In this document: piece by piece, positions 1 to 6,566 of the stretch
Numbering within the stretch: position 1 is the first letter of the stretch
How the letters are laid out: the number at the start of each line of letters is the position of its first letter
IMG/VR virus record: IMGVR_UViG_3300046170_000162
Location: 1 to 64,000 of that record
Reading direction: 5' to 3' (one strand)
DNA length: 64,000 nucleotides
Source: a virus
Position numbers and translations under genes: made by a program
The notes under the pieces: generated by a model
Told to the model about the DNA's origin: nothing
Database searches by the model: none
What the model saw: the letters and a program-made list of their open reading frames with translations, nothing else

Positions 1-48
1 ACTGTTGTAGGTTGCTGTAGGGGACCCGTTTTATATGTCGCTCCCCGT

Positions 49-225
49 TTAGATTGGCACGTGATAACATAACCCTTCGCTGACCAGATACTGCAATTGT
101 TTCTGATACTTAGTGAAGTGCGGTTGTATCTCTGTGTCTAGTATGAATTGACCCCACTCCACTAACTCTAATGGGGGGATTGATTCGGTTTCATACAGTT
201 CACATAGAAATTGAAATCTGTTCAC
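49..225 (-). CDS. Small unknown early protein (58 aa, GTG start)
   Basis: Open frame of 58 residues beginning MNRFQFLCELYETES. The GTG start overlaps the TGA stop of the upstream gene (GTGA), the usual coupling in this region. No motif recognised. Support is the coupled overlap and clean open frame only. Confidence 0.55.
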   Translation of the reverse strand: MNRFQFLCELYETESIPPLELVEWGQFILDTEIQPHFTKYQKQLQYLVSEGLCYHVPI

Positions 226-362
226 GATTGAGTAGTGTAATCAAGATCTAAGTCATTCGATTCATCATCATAGGTTTCATAGTCATATTCTACCATATCC
301 TCATCGGTTTCGTCAAGTAGCACATCGATCCAGTCTAGTTTCCTAGGGTCATTCATTTCCAT
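222..362 (-). CDS. Small acidic protein (46 aa)
   Basis: 46 residues, very acidic (MEMNDPRKLDWIDVLLDETD then runs of D/E/Y). It starts inside the last codons of the upstream gene; a second ATG lies two codons later. A GGAGG-like sequence precedes the first ATG. Function unknown; small acidic early phage proteins are often host-directed, but nothing here proves that. Confidence 0.6.
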   Translation of the reverse strand: MEMNDPRKLDWIDVLLDETDEDMVEYDYETYDDESNDLDLDYTTQS

Positions 363-513
363 AATCCTCCGATGAATTAAAGCGGTTTTGTTTCTTTGTT
401 CTCCGTTGGTAATTCTTGTTAGTTAGTACCTCATTCGGTTTGTTTCTCTTTTCTCGTAATGACTTCGCTCTATTACTCTTGTATGTGTCATTACGTTTGT
501 ATGTGCGTCCCAT
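349..513 (-). CDS. Small basic protein (54 aa)
   Basis: Lysine/arginine/asparagine-rich protein starting MGRTYKRNDTYKSNRAKS. The frame is open upstream to a TTG at 573 and an ATG at 546, but a sigma70-type promoter (545-573) overlaps both, so ATG 513 is the first start an mRNA could use. No clear Shine-Dalgarno. Possibly nucleic-acid binding by composition; family not recognised. Confidence 0.55.
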   Translation of the reverse strand: MGRTYKRNDTYKSNRAKSLREKRNKPNEVLTNKNYQRRTKKQNRFNSSEDYGNE

Positions 514-544
514 TGAATAGTAGGGGAAATTTCTGAACACCTGC

Positions 545-573
545 ATTATATACCAATTTTCTCTATAGGGCAA
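545..573 (-). promoter_or_regulatory. Sigma70-like promoter upstream of the 54-aa basic protein gene
   Basis: Minus strand TTGCCC, 17-bp spacer, TATAAT. The -10 is perfect and the -35 matches 4 of 6. It would drive the three small genes 513 to 49. The 179 bp between 514 and 692 hold nothing else I can identify. Confidence 0.55.
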
Positions 574-692
574 TTATTTCAATTTTCCCATAAAGGTTGA
601 CAGATTGATGTCGATATGTTAGGGTCTTAGGTCGCTATTCCTCCGCTAGTTTCCTCAATGTATAAAGTTTCTAAGTATGTTTATTTGTACAT

Positions 693-1037
693 TTATGAAA
701 TAGGTTGTTTATCTAGTCTAAGGTTAGAGACGTGATCATTTAATTTGTTCCCATCTATGTGTAACACATTGGTAACACTTGAGTGTAGGGATATAAAAGC
801 AAGTGCGGTAAGTTTAGCAACTCTCCTTACTACTGTCTTACCATCTTGTCTTAGTGTTACTCTTCTATAACCATTTTCGTTAAGGTGAATTTTCAATTTC
901 TTCCACTTTCCCCACTTAGTAGAATAAATGGATCCGAGGTTACTAACATAATAGTCTTCATAGTTAGGGATGGGTTTATATAGTGTTCCCTCGCTATCTC
1001 TATAAGTGTTGTCATCAATTTTTGTAAAGGGATTCAT
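693..1037 (-). CDS. HNH homing-endonuclease-like protein (NUMOD4 + HNH_3)
   Basis: 114 residues. An N-terminal NUMOD4-like segment (PNYEDYYVSNLGSIYS, about residues 24-39) precedes an HNH_3-like segment ending VLHIDGNKLNDHVSNLRL (about 91-108). These families are typical of small free-standing phage endonucleases that nick DNA and mobilise themselves. The first HNH histidine, usually in a VHRLV context, reads VRRVAKL here, so catalysis may be lost. ATG follows directly after the stop of the oxygenase-like gene, so the two are co-transcribed. Confidence 0.75.
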   Translation of the reverse strand: MNPFTKIDDNTYRDSEGTLYKPIPNYEDYYVSNLGSIYSTKWGKWKKLKIHLNENGYRRVTLRQDGKTVVRRVAKLTALAFISLHSSVTNVLHIDGNKLNDHVSNLRLDKQPIS

Positions 1038-1682
1038 TTAAGGTGCTACATTAAAGGATAGAGTAATACGGTTATGTTCTCCATTGATTTCATATCCGTG
1101 AGTTAGGTTACTGGGGAAAATGATAATATCTCCTTCAGTAGTGGGTACGTTTGCATCTAATAGATTAAACGCGGTTAGACCATTTTGCTTACATTGCATA
1201 ATTGGATAATAGGATGACTGTGTAATACGTTTAAACTTAAGAGGCGAATGCTTTTGTGGGTCATAGTTAATGAAATAGCATCCTGAGTATAAACAATTAG
1301 AAAACTCGTGAGGTGCGTATAGGGCGTTTTGTGATGCGACTTCAATATGTGAATCGATTAATTCCATACTTGATAAGTCATAATTAAGAGATTGTTCATT
1401 AACCTGCCTAACTGCATCTAAAATGGTCTCTCTTACGTCCTTAAGTGTTGGATGGTCTAGGATGTTATTTTTCCCGATTTGCGTCACACCGTGGCATATA
1501 TCGCTATTAGGGGATTGAAATAGGTCATCATTTGTGCAACTATTAATATAACTCGTAATTGCAAGTTTATCCCTTTCGTGGTTTTTATTGGTATAATTAC
1601 CTACAGGGGACATAAACAACCCATAGACGTTAGTCTGTGCGATGGATTCGAAATCGTCCGATAGTTCTTTAGGATTATGCAT
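1038..1682 (-). CDS. 2OG-Fe(II) oxygenase-like protein
   Basis: 214 residues. The C-terminal half looks like the double-stranded beta-helix of the 2OG-FeII_Oxy_5 type: NCLYSGCYFINYDP (about 129-142), GDIIIFPSNLTHGYE with distal His195, and RITLSFNV with Arg205 for 2-oxoglutarate. The proximal HxD is not obvious (candidate H125-E-F), so activity is uncertain. The start lies immediately after the U-run of a terminator hairpin and has no Shine-Dalgarno. It heads a two-gene unit with the HNH gene. Confidence 0.65.
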   Translation of the reverse strand: MHNPKELSDDFESIAQTNVYGLFMSPVGNYTNKNHERDKLAITSYINSCTNDDLFQSPNSDICHGVTQIGKNNILDHPTLKDVRETILDAVRQVNEQSLNYDLSSMELIDSHIEVASQNALYAPHEFSNCLYSGCYFINYDPQKHSPLKFKRITQSSYYPIMQCKQNGLTAFNLLDANVPTTEGDIIIFPSNLTHGYEINGEHNRITLSFNVAP

Positions 1683-1710
1683 AAAAAAAGAGGACTTGAT
1701 TTAGTCCCCT
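1683..1710 (-). terminator. Rho-independent terminator after the 104-aa gene
   Basis: Minus-strand arms AGGGGACT and AGTCCTCT around a short loop, followed by seven Ts. It ends transcription arriving from 2059. The promoter at 1712-1740 overlaps its 5' side, so transcripts starting there lack most of the 5' arm and should escape. Confidence 0.75.
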
Positions 1711-1711
1711 T

Positions 1712-1740
1712 ATTATAGTGTATATAGTGAATTAAGTCAA
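1712..1740 (-). promoter_or_regulatory. Sigma70-like promoter of the 2OG/HNH unit
   Basis: Minus strand TTGACT, 17-bp spacer, TATAAT. The expected +1 (about 1705) falls inside the terminator hairpin, about 22 nt before the ATG at 1682. Confidence 0.7.
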
Positions 1741-1744
1741 CTCC

Positions 1745-2059
1745 TTAGAACGCTAACTCCATACCGTTAGCGAAATCTTCAGTCAAGTTCTTATAACCTA
1801 CGAACCACTCAAATTGCTTTTGAAAAACTCTAGTGCCATAAGAGAATTCATCAAGAATAGCGTTTAGACGTGATTTAGTTGTATTTGACTGCCAACCGCC
1901 ATCGAACAATAAAACAGAATTATTTGTAACTGTCGCGATGTGATTGCCGTGAAGATAAACGTTTGCTTCGCCGTTAGCGTGTGAAACAGTAGTATTTGCT
2001 GAACTGAAGTTGCTTCCGCTTCTGATTGCTGAGTTCATTTGAGTTTCGATCTTACGCAT
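1745..2059 (-). CDS. Conserved-looking unknown protein (104 aa)
   Basis: 104 residues with a distinctive middle (VYLHGNHIATV, LLFDGGWQSNTTKSRLNAIL, FQKQFEWFVGY). It looks like a compact folded domain rather than a chance ORF. It has its own promoter module (2092-2149), a Shine-Dalgarno-like CAGGAG and a terminator, so it is a monocistronic early gene. I do not know the family. Confidence 0.75.
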   Translation of the reverse strand: MRKIETQMNSAIRSGSNFSSANTTVSHANGEANVYLHGNHIATVTNNSVLLFDGGWQSNTTKSRLNAILDEFSYGTRVFQKQFEWFVGYKNLTEDFANGMELAF

Positions 2060-2091
2060 TTGAGTGGTGCTCCTGTGTTGCTTATACTAAT

Positions 2092-2149
2092 ATTATAGAG
2101 GATTGAGACGCGATTGCTAGGGGTGTTGTGCCACTAGTCAAACTGTCTA
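2092..2149 (-). promoter_or_regulatory. Dyad/-10 promoter module (a)
   Basis: TATAAT at 2092-2097 with a 22-bp imperfect dyad at 2128-2149 (plus strand GTGCCACTAGTCAAACTGTC), 30 bp between them and no -35 box. The start region carries the shared ATAAGCAAC sequence. The dyad covers the stop codon of the 40-aa gene. It drives 1745-2059. Confidence 0.75.
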
Positions 2150-2269
2150 CTCCTCCCTTACTTCAAAGAGTTCATATGTTATCATATCAATCAGATCTAC
2201 GTCAAGATCTTCTTTAAGTAATCCTCTGAGATTTTTTGAACTTAGTGCTTTAATTTCTTGATATGTCAT
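2147..2269 (-). CDS. Tiny unknown protein (40 aa)
   Basis: 40 residues, MTYQEIKALSSKNLRGLLKE and on, mixed charge and probably helical. Its ATG overlaps the previous stop (TAATG), the coupling seen throughout the window. The last codon lies in the next promoter dyad. Confidence 0.6.
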   Translation of the reverse strand: MTYQEIKALSSKNLRGLLKEDLDVDLIDMITYELFEVREE

Positions 2270-2592
2270 TACTTGCCTACTCCATAGTCTGCTGCCGCTT
2301 GCTCAAGTTGGAATAAACTTCCCGCTCTGTATCCATCCTTATATGATGATTCGATCTTTTCATCGATCGCTTCAAAGTCATCTTCTGATAGACCGCTCTC
2401 TTCGAAAATAAGTGCATTATCTGAAAACTTTCTCAACTCGTCAAGAACCTCATCATATGAAAACTGGCGGTTGATAGCATTCTCTCCAAATGCTAACTCA
2501 TAAACCTCTTCAATAAATTCGTTTTTTGTCATTTGCTTTTGTATAGTAAGATTGTTCAATGTAAGATTAAGATCGGTGAAAATGTCGTGCAT
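2269..2592 (-). CDS. Unknown acidic protein (107 aa or shorter)
   Basis: Acidic helical protein with segments FIEEVYELAFGENAINRQ and LSEDDFEAIDEKIESSYKDG. An internal ATG (MTKNEF, residue 21) is an equally likely start; neither has a clear Shine-Dalgarno. Second gene of the operon driven from module (b). Family not recognised. Confidence 0.65.
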   Translation of the reverse strand: MHDIFTDLNLTLNNLTIQKQMTKNEFIEEVYELAFGENAINRQFSYDEVLDELRKFSDNALIFEESGLSEDDFEAIDEKIESSYKDGYRAGSLFQLEQAAADYGVGK

Positions 2593-2597
2593 AGTGC

Positions 2598-2792
2598 TTA
2601 GAATGGATTTGTCCAGTTGTATGCTTGCCAGTCGGTAACCATACCATCCTGATTGAGGCAGTCAACAAAATTGTTCCAACTCTCGCGCTTCGCTATGGTG
2701 TCACCTCTGAGAGATCTATCCTGAGCAACGGCGACTTTCCAGTTGTAACGAAATTGATCTAGAACCTGTGCTTTAGTTGCTCTCCAAGTCAT
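2598..2792 (-). CDS. Small conserved-looking cyanophage protein (64 aa)
   Basis: 64 residues, tryptophan-rich (MTWRATKAQVLDQFRYNWK, GDTIAKRESWNNFVDCL, ending NWTNPF). From memory similar small proteins recur in T4-like cyanophages without known function. First gene after module (b), with a GGAG ribosome site. Confidence 0.75.
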   Translation of the reverse strand: MTWRATKAQVLDQFRYNWKVAVAQDRSLRGDTIAKRESWNNFVDCLNQDGMVTDWQAYNWTNPF

Positions 2793-2824
2793 TTGAGTTT
2801 TTCTCCTTTGTTGCTTATGTACTT

Positions 2825-2883
2825 ATTATAACGGATGAGAACCGCCTGTGTAGGGTAGGGTGTGCCAGTTCGTGAACTGTCCT
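2825..2883 (-). promoter_or_regulatory. Dyad/-10 promoter module (b)
   Basis: TATAAT at 2825-2830 and dyad at 2862-2883 (GTGCCAGTTCGTGAACTGTCCT), 31-bp gap, followed by ATAAGCAAC. Drives 2792 to 2147. Confidence 0.75.
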
Positions 2884-2914
2884 AGAAAGTGGTCAGTCTT
2901 AACTGTCTCATCTA

Positions 2915-3067
2915 TCATTTATTAAGGGGACTATTGAAATATGCTTTATTAACTGTGTAAACCGTGAAAATCGCGACGATGATACCAAAGAACCCTAACC
3001 AAAGAATTGGGGAATGGGGGAAATCGTAAAATGGAACTGTTTTGTCGAGAACTGTTGAAAATAGCAT
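2915..3067 (-). CDS. Small single-span membrane protein (50 aa)
   Basis: 50 residues. MLFSTVLDKTVPFYDFPHSP precedes a hydrophobic span (ILWLGFFGIIVAIFTVYTV) and a short polar tail. One predicted transmembrane helix. Third gene after module (c). Function unknown. Confidence 0.6.
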   Translation of the reverse strand: MLFSTVLDKTVPFYDFPHSPILWLGFFGIIVAIFTVYTVNKAYFNSPLNK

Positions 3068-3068
3068 C

Positions 3069-3146
3069 TTAGTAATTAGGATTGTAATAGTTGAGAAATA
3101 GCACTAATATAAGTGCGATGAGTAAAATTGAAATTGCTGTTATCAT
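3069..3146 (-). CDS. Possible membrane mini-protein (25 aa)
   Basis: 25 residues, almost entirely one hydrophobic helix (MITAISILLIALILVLFLNY). It directly precedes the 50-aa membrane protein. Very short and without a clear ribosome site, so it could be spurious. Confidence 0.4.
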   Translation of the reverse strand: MITAISILLIALILVLFLNYYNPNY

Positions 3147-3176
3147 TCAGATTCATATATTGAAACTGAAGCAAGT

Positions 3177-3341
3177 TCAGTATTTGCAGATTCCTTGAGA
3201 TTCCATCACATAAGTTTCATATGATGTATCTGAGAAGAGTTGATAATATAGATCATTCATAAGACCAAATTCAAAACTCGTGCCCGCGTGCTCTTCAGTC
3301 ACTCCCTCGTAGCATTTGAGAATTTCATCGTATTGTGTCAT
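3177..3341 (-). CDS. Small unknown protein (54 aa)
   Basis: 54 residues starting MTQYDEILKCYEGVTEEH, acidic and tyrosine-rich, preceded by an AGAGGA ribosome site and module (c). Family not recognised. Confidence 0.65.
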   Translation of the reverse strand: MTQYDEILKCYEGVTEEHAGTSFEFGLMNDLYYQLFSDTSYETYVMESQGICKY

Positions 3342-3365
3342 CTTTTCCTCTGTGTGTATGTAGTT

Positions 3366-3424
3366 ATTATAAGGGATGGATTTGAGTTTTGTGTGAGGTG
3401 TTGTGCCAGTAGTGGAAGTGGCAC
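3366..3424 (-). promoter_or_regulatory. Dyad/-10 promoter module (c)
   Basis: TATAAT at 3366-3371 and a perfect dyad at 3403-3424 (GTGCCA-N10-TGGCAC, extendable to TTGTGCCA/TGGCACAA), 31-bp gap. Drives 3341 to 2915. Confidence 0.8.
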
Positions 3425-3439
3425 AACATAGGTTGACAT

Positions 3440-3865
3440 TTAGTAAACGATCTGACTATTGTCAATGATTAGGATTATAAATCCTAGTTTGTTCAAGATA
3501 TTCTTATATCTTGCAATTTGAGTATTCTTGCGATATTCCCAAAGATCATTACCAAATGCGATATAAGAAACTTTTGCTGTTTTGGTCTTATCAATGTGTA
3601 TCGCTCTGTAATCATCTTGACTAATGTCATCGTGGGCAACATCGTAAACGATCTTAGCAACTACTTCGCCGCCGATGATTAGATTTGAAAATTGTGAACT
3701 CTCGTGCTTATGGTGAACTGAAACACCATTTTTCCAGTCTCCAGATCCATAAGTGTTGATAGCATTCAAAACTAGTGACTGATATACATCTAGTTTGACC
3801 TCTGGGTCTAGACCTATTCTAAGTGTGTCTTTTTTGATGAGTTCTTTGTATTCTGTAGGTGTCAT
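3440..3865 (-). CDS. Unknown protein (141 aa)
   Basis: 141 residues, MTPTEYKELIKKDTLRIGLD at the start and a hydrophobic end (ILNKLGFIILIIDNSQIVY). Mixed alpha/beta pattern. Sole gene of the unit driven by module (d). No family recognised. Confidence 0.7.
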   Translation of the reverse strand: MTPTEYKELIKKDTLRIGLDPEVKLDVYQSLVLNAINTYGSGDWKNGVSVHHKHESSQFSNLIIGGEVVAKIVYDVAHDDISQDDYRAIHIDKTKTAKVSYIAFGNDLWEYRKNTQIARYKNILNKLGFIILIIDNSQIVY

Positions 3866-3888
3866 AGTTGTTTGTTGCTTATACTAAT

Positions 3889-3947
3889 ATTATAGAGGAT
3901 GTATATCCAATAATAAACAACGTGTGTGCCACTAATACAACTGGCAC
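3889..3947 (-). promoter_or_regulatory. Dyad/-10 promoter module (d)
   Basis: TATAAT at 3889-3894 and perfect dyad at 3926-3947 (GTGCCACTAATACAACTGGCAC cores), 31-bp gap, ATAAGCAAC downstream. The dyad touches the stop of the 70-aa gene. Drives 3440-3865. Confidence 0.8.
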
Positions 3948-4159
3948 TAGAATCTTTCTAAAACTTTGCATTTTGTGTAATCATATACAGGGTGAAATAA
4001 TGTTTCATCGTTACAGATTTCGAACTGTGGTCTACAATAGCGTCCCCATCTTCGAATAACTGTCCCAATAATTCGCTGACCTATTGGGTCAGTATATGCA
4101 ACAATGTCACCGATACTTATCTCTGTGAATGTGTCATAAGTGTTGTAATCTTTGATCAT
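3947..4159 (-). CDS. Small unknown protein (70 aa)
   Basis: 70 residues, beta-rich looking (ISIGDIVAYTDPIGQRIIG then VIRRWGRYCRPQFEICND), possibly a small barrel fold. Overlaps the end of the 76-aa gene by an ATGA junction. Function unknown. Confidence 0.65.
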   Translation of the reverse strand: MIKDYNTYDTFTEISIGDIVAYTDPIGQRIIGTVIRRWGRYCRPQFEICNDETLFHPVYDYTKCKVLERF

Positions 4160-4386
4160 TGTGCAACCGCTCTTGTCTCTGTGATTATGTCTCTTACTCT
4201 CTCGCGATCGAGTGAGTCACCATCACCGAACTCAATATTAGTGTTTGATGCACATAAATCGAGGTATCTGAGTATCGCGATTGCGATCTCTCCAGTTGTT
4301 AATCCATCTATAGGATATAATACATCGGGATGATATGGTGCATAAAATGATTCGATGTAATCTAGAAATTCTTGAAAGTTGTGCAT
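4156..4386 (-). CDS. Small unknown protein (76 aa)
   Basis: 76 residues, MHNFQEFLDYIESFYAPYHP and LTTGEIAIAILRYLDLCASN, mostly helical. Middle gene of the 4584-3947 operon. No family recognised. Confidence 0.65.
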   Translation of the reverse strand: MHNFQEFLDYIESFYAPYHPDVLYPIDGLTTGEIAIAILRYLDLCASNTNIEFGDGDSLDRERVRDIITETRAVAQ

Positions 4387-4389
4387 TGA

Positions 4390-4584
4390 TTAAACTCCTT
4401 TAACTCTTTTTTGTAGGTAGGTAGATTGTGCTTGACATACATTGTCAACTAGGTTATCAAATGTTTGAGCATCCCAACCTTTTTGCTCTGCAATGTCTAA
4501 CTCGTATGCTGTCATTACAAGATCATAGAGTAACTCGTATTGACCGTTTGAGACTTCGATATTCATTCCTTTGATTGATTTCAT
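4390..4584 (-). CDS. Small unknown protein (64 aa)
   Basis: 64 residues (MKSIKGMNIEVSNGQYELLY, then a helical region with two Cys-free turns and VDNVCQAQSTYLQKR). First gene after module (e), with a GGAAAC ribosome site. Function unknown. Confidence 0.65.
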   Translation of the reverse strand: MKSIKGMNIEVSNGQYELLYDLVMTAYELDIAEQKGWDAQTFDNLVDNVCQAQSTYLQKRVKGV

Positions 4585-4612
4585 TTTAGTTTCCTTTGTT
4601 GCTTATGTCCTT

Positions 4613-4670
4613 ATTATAGAGGGTTAGTAGCGATCTGGGATGCTTTTGTAGTCACTTTGTGAACTGTCAC
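4613..4670 (-). promoter_or_regulatory. Dyad/-10 promoter module (e)
   Basis: TATAAT at 4613-4618 and dyad at 4649-4670 (right arm GAACTGTCAC intact, left arm degenerate), 30-bp gap, ATAAGCAAC downstream. The dyad lies wholly inside the 3' end of the 64-aa gene. Drives 4584 to 3947. Confidence 0.7.
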
Positions 4671-4818
4671 AATGCTCCTTGACAAGATACTCGCCTGTCA
4701 TTATTCTTTCAAATACTGCGGTCTGATCATCAGTTAGATCAAAATCCATATCTCTGAGAGTATCCCAAAGTTTCGTCATTTGATATGACTCGTCGAATGA
4801 CATAGGTATATTAAGCAT
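4624..4818 (-). CDS. Small acidic protein (64 aa)
   Basis: 64 residues (MLNIPMSFDESYQMTKLWDT, DLTDDQTAVFERIMTGEYL). Its C-terminal codons double as the operator dyad of module (e). Overlaps the upstream gene by 8 nt. Function unknown. Confidence 0.65.
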   Translation of the reverse strand: MLNIPMSFDESYQMTKLWDTLRDMDFDLTDDQTAVFERIMTGEYLVKEHCDSSQSDYKSIPDRY

Positions 4819-5035
4819 CTGGGTTATTAACTCCTGAGAATACTCTTAATTCAGTTGCATAGTTAACTAGTTGATCAAATCCCTCTTCATTTACCTTTAT
4901 CTTATTCAAGAGCATATAACCTGCTTCCTCACTTAGAAACCTCATAATGGTCTCAAATTGCTCTAACGCTTCAAAACTAAATCCAGTCTCTGCTTCAACT
5001 TCTGAGCGATCTGGGAATGTGTTGTTTTCAGTCAT
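4811..5035 (-). CDS. Small acidic protein (74 aa)
   Basis: 74 residues, acidic and helical (EVEAETGFSFEALEQFETIM, FLSEEAGYMLLNKIKVNEEG). First gene after module (f). Function unknown. Confidence 0.65.
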   Translation of the reverse strand: MTENNTFPDRSEVEAETGFSFEALEQFETIMRFLSEEAGYMLLNKIKVNEEGFDQLVNYATELRVFSGVNNPDA

Positions 5036-5060
5036 TTGTTTCTGTGTTGCTTATGTTTAT

Positions 5061-5118
5061 ATTATAGTCATTATATGGTGCATATAATGTAATGATGTGC
5101 CAGTTATATTATTGGCAC
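5061..5118 (-). promoter_or_regulatory. Dyad/-10 promoter module (f)
   Basis: TATAAT at 5061-5066 and perfect dyad at 5097-5118 (GTGCCA-N10-TGGCAC), 30-bp gap, ATAAGCAAC downstream. The dyad covers the last codons and stop of the 52-aa gene. Drives 5035 to 4624. Confidence 0.8.
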
Positions 5119-5267
5119 TCATCCTCAAAACGCTCGCGTGCGATATACTCGCAATGCTCAACAAGTGCTTCCTCGCTCATCATTTTGTCGAGACCTGTGG
5201 ATTTCATTAGTTCTAACTCATCTTCGTAGAATTCGATGAGCATATCTTCGTGATGTGAAACTGACAT
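5109..5267 (-). CDS. Small acidic protein (52 aa)
   Basis: 52 residues (MSVSHHEDMLIEFYEDELEL, CEYIARERFEDECQ). The ATG follows the previous stop without a gap (TAAATG). A GGAGGTGG sequence just upstream gives a strong ribosome site. Function unknown. Confidence 0.65.
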   Translation of the reverse strand: MSVSHHEDMLIEFYEDELELMKSTGLDKMMSEEALVEHCEYIARERFEDECQ

Positions 5268-5432
5268 TTAAACCACCTCCGCTAGATTGTCGAACCAGTC
5301 AGAAGTTTCCTTCTGTGGGTGTTGCTTTTTATATAAGTCTTCGACTGAGCAACCCTTACGTCTTGCAACTTGTCTTGCTATCATTGCTTCCCATCTTAGG
5401 AATGACTCATAACTTCTGTTTGTTCTGCACAT
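5268..5432 (-). CDS. Small basic protein (54 aa)
   Basis: 54 residues (MCRTNRSYESFLRWEAMIAR, QVARRKGCSVEDLYKKQHP). Helical, basic N-terminal half. First gene after module (g). Function unknown. Confidence 0.65.
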   Translation of the reverse strand: MCRTNRSYESFLRWEAMIARQVARRKGCSVEDLYKKQHPQKETSDWFDNLAEVV

Positions 5433-5455
5433 AATGTTTGTTTGTTTATACTATT

Positions 5456-5513
5456 ATTATAGTAAATGTGTGGTGCATATGGTAACATTATGTGCCACTA
5501 GTTGAACTGTCAC
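5456..5513 (-). promoter_or_regulatory. Dyad/-10 promoter module (g)
   Basis: TATAAT at 5456-5461 and dyad at 5492-5513 (GTGCCACTAGTTGAACTGTCAC cores), 30-bp gap. The dyad overlaps the stop of the 77-aa gene. Drives 5432 to 5109. Confidence 0.8.
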
Positions 5514-5743
5514 ACAATACGATCCATAAAGATCCATTCATATGTACCATCTTCAGGGTCACGTCCATCAACAACGAACTCTTCATAGATCGCATCAGCA
5601 TCGTCAAAACGATTTGCTTCAATATGTCTCGTGACCTGATTCATATAGTGCTCGCCGAGAAGATCGATTGAAGTTTGCATTAGTTCGTTAAATTCCTGAT
5701 TTTGGTCGTATTCGTGGATTTCGTTATTTAATTCGTGTTCCAT
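5510..5743 (-). CDS. Small acidic protein (77 aa)
   Basis: 77 residues, acidic (MEHELNNEIHEYDQNQEFNE, FDDADAIYEEFVVDGRDPED). Overlaps the end of the PD-(D/E)XK-like gene by 20 nt in another frame. Function unknown. Confidence 0.65.
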   Translation of the reverse strand: MEHELNNEIHEYDQNQEFNELMQTSIDLLGEHYMNQVTRHIEANRFDDADAIYEEFVVDGRDPEDGTYEWIFMDRIV

Positions 5744-6230
5744 AGGTTTGAATCGCTTTGTTGGGGATAGTGTAACCTAGTCGTGGGTCTTTTCTGATCT
5801 TATCAGAATGAAATTGCTTTTTAAGACTAGGTAGTAGCAAGTTCAGTACATCGTCACCTGACATTTGCCAGACTTCGACAACTTGACCATTTTGGTATCT
5901 TGCAAAGAAGTGATCTTTGTACTTGCCAATTTTCTCTTCTTTGAGATACTTGAGTTGATCTTCCCAAGTATCTTGAACTGAAATACCGTTGTAGGTAGCA
6001 GTTAGTTTCTTACCTATAGTAGATTTATATTCAACAGGATTCCCATCCTGATCAAATGCATCAGCACCTGAGTAATCATCAGCAACGTTGTGCCCTAGGA
6101 TGCCTGCCAAGTGAATCTCACGTGAGCGTGCATAACTGAATGGGTCTCCCCATCCGTGTTGGTCGCAAAGAGCATACATCTGCTCAAAGAGTTGCTGATA
6201 TTGTTGTTCGGGTGTTGATGTCACTTGCAT
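5724..6230 (-). CDS. Putative PD-(D/E)XK endonuclease
   Basis: 168 residues from the ATG at 6230, the first start after the mapped -10. Contains SGADAFDQDGNPVEYKST: Asp57 followed by Glu67-Tyr-Lys69, the D-X(n)-E-X-K arrangement of PD-(D/E)XK restriction-type nucleases. A later segment (VEVWQMSGDDVLNLLLPSLK) could bind DNA. In this early position it could degrade host DNA or act in modification/restriction conflict. The nuclease call is motif-based inference. Confidence 0.55.
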   Translation of the reverse strand: MQVTSTPEQQYQQLFEQMYALCDQHGWGDPFSYARSREIHLAGILGHNVADDYSGADAFDQDGNPVEYKSTIGKKLTATYNGISVQDTWEDQLKYLKEEKIGKYKDHFFARYQNGQVVEVWQMSGDDVLNLLLPSLKKQFHSDKIRKDPRLGYTIPNKAIQTYGTRIK

Positions 6231-6252
6231 AGTTCTTTTGTTCGATACCTCT

Positions 6253-6310
6253 ATTATAAGGGGAAACCCATCCTGTGTGTGGATGGGTGGGACACTAGTC
6301 AAACTGTCAC
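6253..6310 (-). promoter_or_regulatory. Dyad/-10 promoter module (h)
   Basis: TATAAT at 6253-6258 and dyad at 6289-6310 (right arm AAACTGTCAC), 30-bp gap. Between them lies a 7-bp hairpin (CCCATCC/GGATGGG) followed by TTT, terminator-like. Drives 6230 to 5510. Confidence 0.75.
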
Positions 6311-6311
6311 A

Positions 6312-6545
6312 CTAGCAGGATGCAGGTAAGTAGTTTTGTGGTTCAGTTAAGAAGTCGGTCACCTGATAACCAATATCGAGACGTGCGTTGATTGTCTCAG
6401 TCATTTCTCGTTTGTTCATCAAACGCATTGACATAGCATTAACCTCGCCCCACTTGTTTTTCAAACTGAGAGTATAAACGAATTTGTCACTCAAAATGCT
6501 ATGGGGACGGAACTCAACTGTCATCGATCCTGCTGTGAGTTGCAT
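6312..6545 (-). CDS. Small unknown protein (77 aa)
   Basis: 77 residues, beta-rich N-terminal half (MQLTAGSMTVEFRPHS, FVYTLSLKNKWGEVNAMSMR). Monocistronic unit driven by module (i), with a CAGGAG ribosome site. Function unknown. Confidence 0.7.
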   Translation of the reverse strand: MQLTAGSMTVEFRPHSILSDKFVYTLSLKNKWGEVNAMSMRLMNKREMTETINARLDIGYQVTDFLTEPQNYLPASC

Positions 6546-6566
6546 TTGGTCTCCTGTGCTTTACCT

